Positions 58,474 to 64,000 of a DNA stretch of 64,000 nucleotides are shown one piece after another; the first letter of the stretch is position 1, and every line of letters starts with the position of its first letter. The notes beneath the pieces are model-generated. The model was not told the DNA's origin. It worked only from the letters and a program-made list of their open reading frames with translations, and made no database searches. Source of the stretch: Hafnia alvei (lineage in GTDB: Bacteria; Pseudomonadota; Gammaproteobacteria; Enterobacterales; Enterobacteriaceae); assembly GCF_034424155.1 (NCBI RefSeq), contig NZ_CP139992.1, forward strand, positions 558,001 to 622,000, given 5' to 3'. The translations under genes and the position numbers were made by a program.

Positions 58474-59132
58474 GACGCCTCCCCTAGCGTATAGCCGATG
58501 CCATGGACGGTGCGGATAAAGCTACTGCCGAATTTTTTCCGCAAATGATGGATATGCACCTCGATGGCATTGCTGGATACATCATCGTCCCAGTTATAGA
58601 TTTTCTCTTCGATCAGCGGGCGAGGCAGCACGCGGCCTTCATTGCGCAATAACAGTTCCAGCAACGCAAACTCTTTTGGTTTCAGGTATATCGGTTCGTC
58701 GTTATAGGTCACGGTAAGATTGATGGGATCGAGTGAAACCGAGCCGTGATCCAACGTTGTTTGCACCTGCCCATGACGGCGGCGGATGAGCGCCTGCAAA
58801 CGTGCGGCGACTTCAATGAGCGCAAACGGCTTACACAGATAGTCATCCGCCCCTTGCTGCAAACCGGCCACGCGCTGTTCTAGCGCATCGCGAGCGGTAA
58901 GGATTAGCACTGGTTCATCATGGCCGTTTTGACGCCACGTGCGCAGAATATCGAGCCCATCCATGCCGGGTAGGCTCAGGTCGAGCACGACGGCGTCGTA
59001 GGGAGCAGAATCCAACGCGCTGAGCCCCTGTTTCCCTTCGGTGAACCAGTCAACGCTGAACCCCATTTTAATCAAACCGGCTTTAATGCCGTCGCCGATC
59101 AGTTTGTCATCTTCAATGAGTAATACCCGCAT
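58470..59132 (-). CDS. qseB: two-component response regulator QseB
   Basis: A 220-residue OmpR-family regulator. The receiver carries acidic residues EDD at 8-10, the phospho-acceptor Asp51 in [12 protein letters not shown] and Lys in CKPFA. A winged-helix DNA-binding domain follows from about 125. It is close to E. coli QseB/PmrA. AAGGACG precedes ATG 59132. A PmrA/QseB-type direct repeat lies in the gap to divergent ygiW. Confidence 0.94.
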   Translation of the reverse strand: MRVLLIEDDKLIGDGIKAGLIKMGFSVDWFTEGKQGLSALDSAPYDAVVLDLSLPGMDGLDILRTWRQNGHDEPVLILTARDALEQRVAGLQQGADDYLCKPFALIEVAARLQALIRRRHGQVQTTLDHGSVSLDPINLTVTYNDEPIYLKPKEFALLELLLRNEGRVLPRPLIEEKIYNWDDDVSSNAIEVHIHHLRKKFGSSFIRTVHGIGYTLGEAS

Positions 59133-59259
59133 AACTGCGTCCTTTATGCTGTGCTGTATGGTTTTATCTAACTATTTGGCAAGGGCTTTGTACAGCGTAA
59201 TACCGTGCGGATCCAGCGTCGTAGGCAGTTTTAAAAAATAAAGTTGGTTAAACTACGAG

Positions 59260-59276
59260 CTTAAGATCTTGTTAAG
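59260..59276 (+). promoter_or_regulatory. QseB/PmrA-type box between qseB and ygiW
   Basis: CTTAAG-ATCTT-GTTAAG is a direct repeat with a 5-bp spacer, matching the PmrA-type pattern YTTAAK-N5-YTTAAK with a single mismatch. It sits between the divergent qseBC and ygiW genes, so it can serve autoregulation and ygiW control. Confidence 0.65.
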
Positions 59277-59360
59277 AACTCTTTGGTGTAATGCATTCCG
59301 AAGAGCAAAAACAGCTCACTGTTGATGCTGACATTAATCCCATTAAGAGAGAGAAAAATA

Positions 59361-59765
59361 ATGAAAAAATTAGCCGCTCTAGTCGCCATTCTTGCCGTTT
59401 GCAGTGCTCCTGTGTTGGCCCAAAACGGTGGTTTTTCTGACCCTAATGCTCCCGCAGCTCAAACGACGCAGACGCAAGCTGCCGGTGGATTCAATGGTCC
59501 CAATGCAGGCGCGATGACGGTCGAGAAAGCCAAAACCATGAGCGATGATACTTGGGTTACCCTGCGCGGGAACATCGAGCAGCGTATTGGTGGCGAGCAC
59601 TACACGTTCCGTGATGCAACCGGCACCATGAACGTAGATATCGACCATAAGCGTTGGAACGGGCAGACCATCACCCCGAAAGATACCGTGGAATTGCAGG
59701 GGAAAATTGATAAAGACTGGAACTCGGTTGAGTTGGACGTCAAACAGATCACTAAAGTGAAATAA
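59361..59765 (+). CDS. ygiW: periplasmic BOF-domain protein YgiW (VisP)
   Basis: A 134-residue secreted protein. The signal peptide MKKLAALVAILAVCSAPVLA is followed by a Gly/Asn/Pro-rich linker with two similar words (NGGFSDPNAP, GGFNGPNAG). The BOF (OB-fold) domain from about 50 contains VTLRGNIEQRIGGEHYTFRD and VELQGKIDKDWNS. The Salmonella homologue VisP binds peptidoglycan sugars and inhibits LpxO. Its position divergent from qseBC is conserved. Confidence 0.93.
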   Translation: MKKLAALVAILAVCSAPVLAQNGGFSDPNAPAAQTTQTQAAGGFNGPNAGAMTVEKAKTMSDDTWVTLRGNIEQRIGGEHYTFRDATGTMNVDIDHKRWNGQTITPKDTVELQGKIDKDWNSVELDVKQITKVK

Positions 59766-59789
59766 GATTCAAATTCCAAGGTGCTTGGC

Positions 59790-59823
59790 ATGCGTCATCC
59801 TCGCGGAAGTGAGGATGACGCAT
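59790..59823. terminator. hairpin between converging ygiW and fadH
   Basis: ATGCGTCATCCTC and GAGGATGACGCAT form a perfect 13-bp stem with an 8-base loop. No T-run follows in either direction, but its place between two converging 3' ends suggests termination or 3'-end protection. Confidence 0.65.
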
Positions 59824-59831
59824 GAATGCGT

Positions 59832-61910
<2,079 letters not shown>

Positions 61911-62101
61911 TTAAATCTAGTCTCTCTGTGGGGCTTTGAAAGTAATATGTTAATGAACTGTGATTTACCGCAACATTGTGCTGGTGGAAAGCTGAGAAGC
62001 GTGACTTAGTTTGGATTATGAGGGGCGCTGTGTTTGCTTCTCTTTGCATTTATATGGCTTAAAAATGAGCATTAAAACGCAATAAACCTATTTTTAATAT
62101 G

Positions 62102-62130
62102 GGTATACCAGTTTGGTAAATCTATATAAT
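62102..62130 (+). promoter_or_regulatory. candidate promoter with palindromic operators for the second flavin reductase
   Basis: A perfect -10 hexamer TATAAT lies at 62125-62130. Upstream are the 8-bp palindrome GGTATACC (62102-62109) and the inverted repeat TACCA-GTT-TGGTA (62106-62118). The repeats cover the place of the -35 element, so a repressor or activator is likely. No regulator gene is adjacent. Confidence 0.45.
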
Positions 62131-62147
62131 TAATAGGAAGCTAACTA

Positions 62148-64000
62148 ATGTCGAATTTAGATCCGCTGTTTGAGTCCATTACTATCAAAAATGTCGAAAT
62201 GAAAAATCGCTATGTGATGGCCCCTATGGGAAATGTGGGCCATGCTGATGCACAAGGTGCTTTCAGCCAAAGCGCGGTAGAGTATTTTGTGGAAAGGGCT
62301 AAAGGTGGGGTAGGTTTAATTATTACTGGACTGTGTGATGTTGCCCCCCACATTGAAGGGATTACGCCAGGCCACATGCCGTTACCGACGTTGAACCCCA
62401 ATGCTTTTTCATACAGTGCCATTGAGATGACAGAGCGGGTGCACGCATGGGGCAGCAAGATTTTCCTCCAATTAACGGCAGGATTTGGCTATTCAGGCAA
62501 ATCATCGGTGGCTACAAACCCTGTCGCACCATCTCCTATGTCGAATCGCTGGCAGCCAGAAATTCAGCACCGTGCGTTGGCAAGAAGTGAGATTTATCAG
62601 TTTATTGAAGGCTTTGTGCAAAGCGCCAAAATCGCGCAACAAAGCGGCTTTGATGGTGTAGAGATCCATGCCGTGCATGAAGGTTACCTATTAGATCAGT
62701 TTACTATCGCCTTCTATAACCAGCGACAGGATGAATTTGGCGGCAGCCTCGCCGCACGGCTAAAATTCCCAATAGAAATTGTTAAAGCAATCAAAGCTGC
62801 CTGCGGTGAAAATTTTCCCGTAGCGCTGCGTTTTAGCCTGAAAAGTTTCATTAAAGATCATCGGCAAGGTGCAGTACCTGGTGAGTCATTTGAGGAAAAG
62901 GGTCGCGATATCGAAGAGGGGTTACAGGCTGCTAAATTATTAGTCGATGCTGGTTATGACGCGTTGGATGTGGATGTTGGAACCTATGACTCGTGGTATT
63001 GGAACCATCCGCCCATGTACTTCGGCAAGAAGGGTATCTATCTTGAGTTTTCGCGCTTGCTCAAACAGGCAATCAAAGTACCGGTCATTGTCGCTGGTCG
63101 AATGGATGACGATGCGCTGGCGCGTGAGGCTTTGCTCAACGGTGATTGCGATATGGTGGGGTTGGGGCGTCCGCTGCTAGCCGATCCTGAGTTACCAAAT
63201 AAAGTTCGTCTTAATCGCACTGAGGATATTCGTCCGTGTCTTTCCTGCCATGAAGGGTGCATGGGACGATTTGCCCGAGGTGGTCGTCTTAGCTGTGCGG
63301 TTAATCCAGCCTGTGGTCGTGAGGCGATTTATAGCATTACTCCGGCTCTTAAACGCAAGCATATTATCGTTGCTGGCGGCGGTATTGCGGGGATGGAGGC
63401 CGCTCGTGTGGCTGCTTTACGTGGCCATCGCGTTGATCTGTATGAGCAAAATAGCGCTCTGGGGGGCGTTGTTATTCCTGGAGGAATGCCTCCTTTTAAA
63501 TCTGATGATCATGATTTATTGCGTTGGTATCAGCAAACGCTGCTGAATGCCGGTGTAGAAATTCACTTTAATCATAAAGTAACACGCAGTGAACTCCTTT
63601 CTATTCAGGCTGATGCCATCATCATCGCTACTGGGGCGAATCCGATCGTTCCCTCAATCAAAGGATGTGAAAATATCCCAACCTATGCCGCTAGTGATGT
63701 ATTAATGAACACTGAATTAGCCGGGGCGCGTGTGGCAATAATTGGTGCCGGATTGGTGGGGGCCGAATTGGGACTATGGCTCAAACGGTTGGGGCGACAG
63801 GTGGTATTGATTGAAGCTAGCGCTAATATTTTAGGTGGTAATGCGCTACCCGTAATGAATGCTGATATGTTGACCGATTTGCTGCGTCACGAGCAAGTTG
63901 AGATCCATTGCCAAACTCAGGTCACCGAGATTGTGCCTACAGGCATAATTACTGAGAAGTTAGGTGTAAAGCAGCATTTTGAGGTTGATACCGTTGTTTA
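62148..64000 (+). CDS. FadH-like FMN/FAD/4Fe-4S oxidoreductase, 3' end outside window
   Basis: The frame is open from ATG 62148 (after AGGAAG) to the window end, giving at least 617 residues. The N-terminal old-yellow-enzyme barrel has KNRYVMAPMGNVG and DGVEIHAVHEGYLLDQF. The Fe-S ligands are in CLSCHEGCMG and LSCAVNPACG. An FAD motif VAGGGIAGMEAARV and a second dinucleotide motif IIGAGLVGAELG follow. It has the architecture of FadH and bile-acid/enoate reductases (BaiCD-type). It is divergent from fadH and clearly not a recent duplicate. The substrate is unknown. Confidence 0.88.
   Translation, partial: MSNLDPLFESITIKNVEMKNRYVMAPMGNVGHADAQGAFSQSAVEYFVERAKGGVGLIITGLCDVAPHIEGITPGHMPLPTLNPNAFSYSAIEMTERVHAWGSKIFLQLTAGFGYSGKSSVATNPVAPSPMSNRWQPEIQHRALARSEIYQFIEGFVQSAKIAQQSGFDGVEIHAVHEGYLLDQFTIAFYNQRQDEFGGSLAARLKFPIEIVKAIKAACGENFPVALRFSLKSFIKDHRQGAVPGESFEEKGRDIEEGLQAAKLLVDAGYDALDVDVGTYDSWYWNHPPMYFGKKGIYLEFSRLLKQAIKVPVIVAGRMDDDALAREALLNGDCDMVGLGRPLLADPELPNKVRLNRTEDIRPCLSCHEGCMGRFARGGRLSCAVNPACGREAIYSITPALKRKHIIVAGGGIAGMEAARVAALRGHRVDLYEQNSALGGVVIPGGMPPFKSDDHDLLRWYQQTLLNAGVEIHFNHKVTRSELLSIQADAIIIATGANPIVPSIKGCENIPTYAASDVLMNTELAGARVAIIGAGLVGAELGLWLKRLGRQVVLIEASANILGGNALPVMNADMLTDLLRHEQVEIHCQTQVTEIVPTGIITEKLGVKQHFEVDTVV

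Overview
The window is a chromosomal stretch of a gamma-proteobacterium of the order Enterobacterales. The housekeeping block ftsH-folP-glmM-secG-leuU-metY-rimP-nusA-infB-rbfA-truB-rpsO-pnp-nlpI-yrbN-deaD has the order and near E. coli-level protein identity seen across that order. argG does not separate leuU from metY, unlike E. coli K-12. Moderate GC and the mix of E. coli-like loci in a different order suggest a Hafniaceae-type genome (Hafnia/Obesumbacterium). That is an inference from memory, not a database result.

Layout. (1) 1-16168: end of ftsH, folate and cell-wall precursor genes, secG, two tRNAs, the nusA-infB translation/transcription operon, pnp, nlpI, the tiny yrbN and deaD. (2) 16340-22269: a sulfur-related group made of yedE-yedF (sulfur/selenium-type transporter plus TusA-like carrier), divergent yhbW, and cyuP-cyuA (cysteine uptake and desulfidation). 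(3) 22337-25543: ubiV-ubiU and divergent ubiT-yhbS, the oxygen-independent ubiquinone hydroxylation genes. (4) 25603-29954: a small accessory group (GNAT, PAS/LuxR-type regulator, NCS1 permease), then yhbQ, yhbP and yraR. (5) 29948-40892: a complete 14-gene phnCDEFGHIJKLMNOP carbon-phosphorus lyase operon on the minus strand, with a candidate Pho box upstream. (6) 41207-43958: nrdD-nrdG, the anaerobic ribonucleotide reductase, with paired NrdR-type boxes, two perfect DnaA-box sequences, and a 108-bp palindromic repeat between the two genes. (7) 44311-45663: two unrecognised membrane-anchored proteins. (8) 45682-54383: yhaK/yhaJ, an EamA exporter, alx with a yybP-ykoY-type manganese riboswitch, a glutamine amidotransferase, an unrecognised secreted protein with an internal duplication, another EamA exporter, ygjR and ygjP. 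(9) 54540-64000: rlmG, a Tat-exported HisC-like aminotransferase, qseBC with divergent ygiW, fadH, and a second FMN/FAD/Fe-S reductase that runs off the window.

How it fits together. Several loci serve anaerobic life: nrdDG, ubiUVT, the presumed Fe-S desulfidase CyuA, and the Fe-S flavin reductases. No CRISPR array, phage, insertion sequence or obvious defence island is present. The less ordinary parts are the cyuPA leader with competing inverted repeats, the operator in front of yhbW, the nrdD control region, the palindromic repeat pair, the Tat-exported aminotransferase beside qseBC, and three unrecognised proteins.
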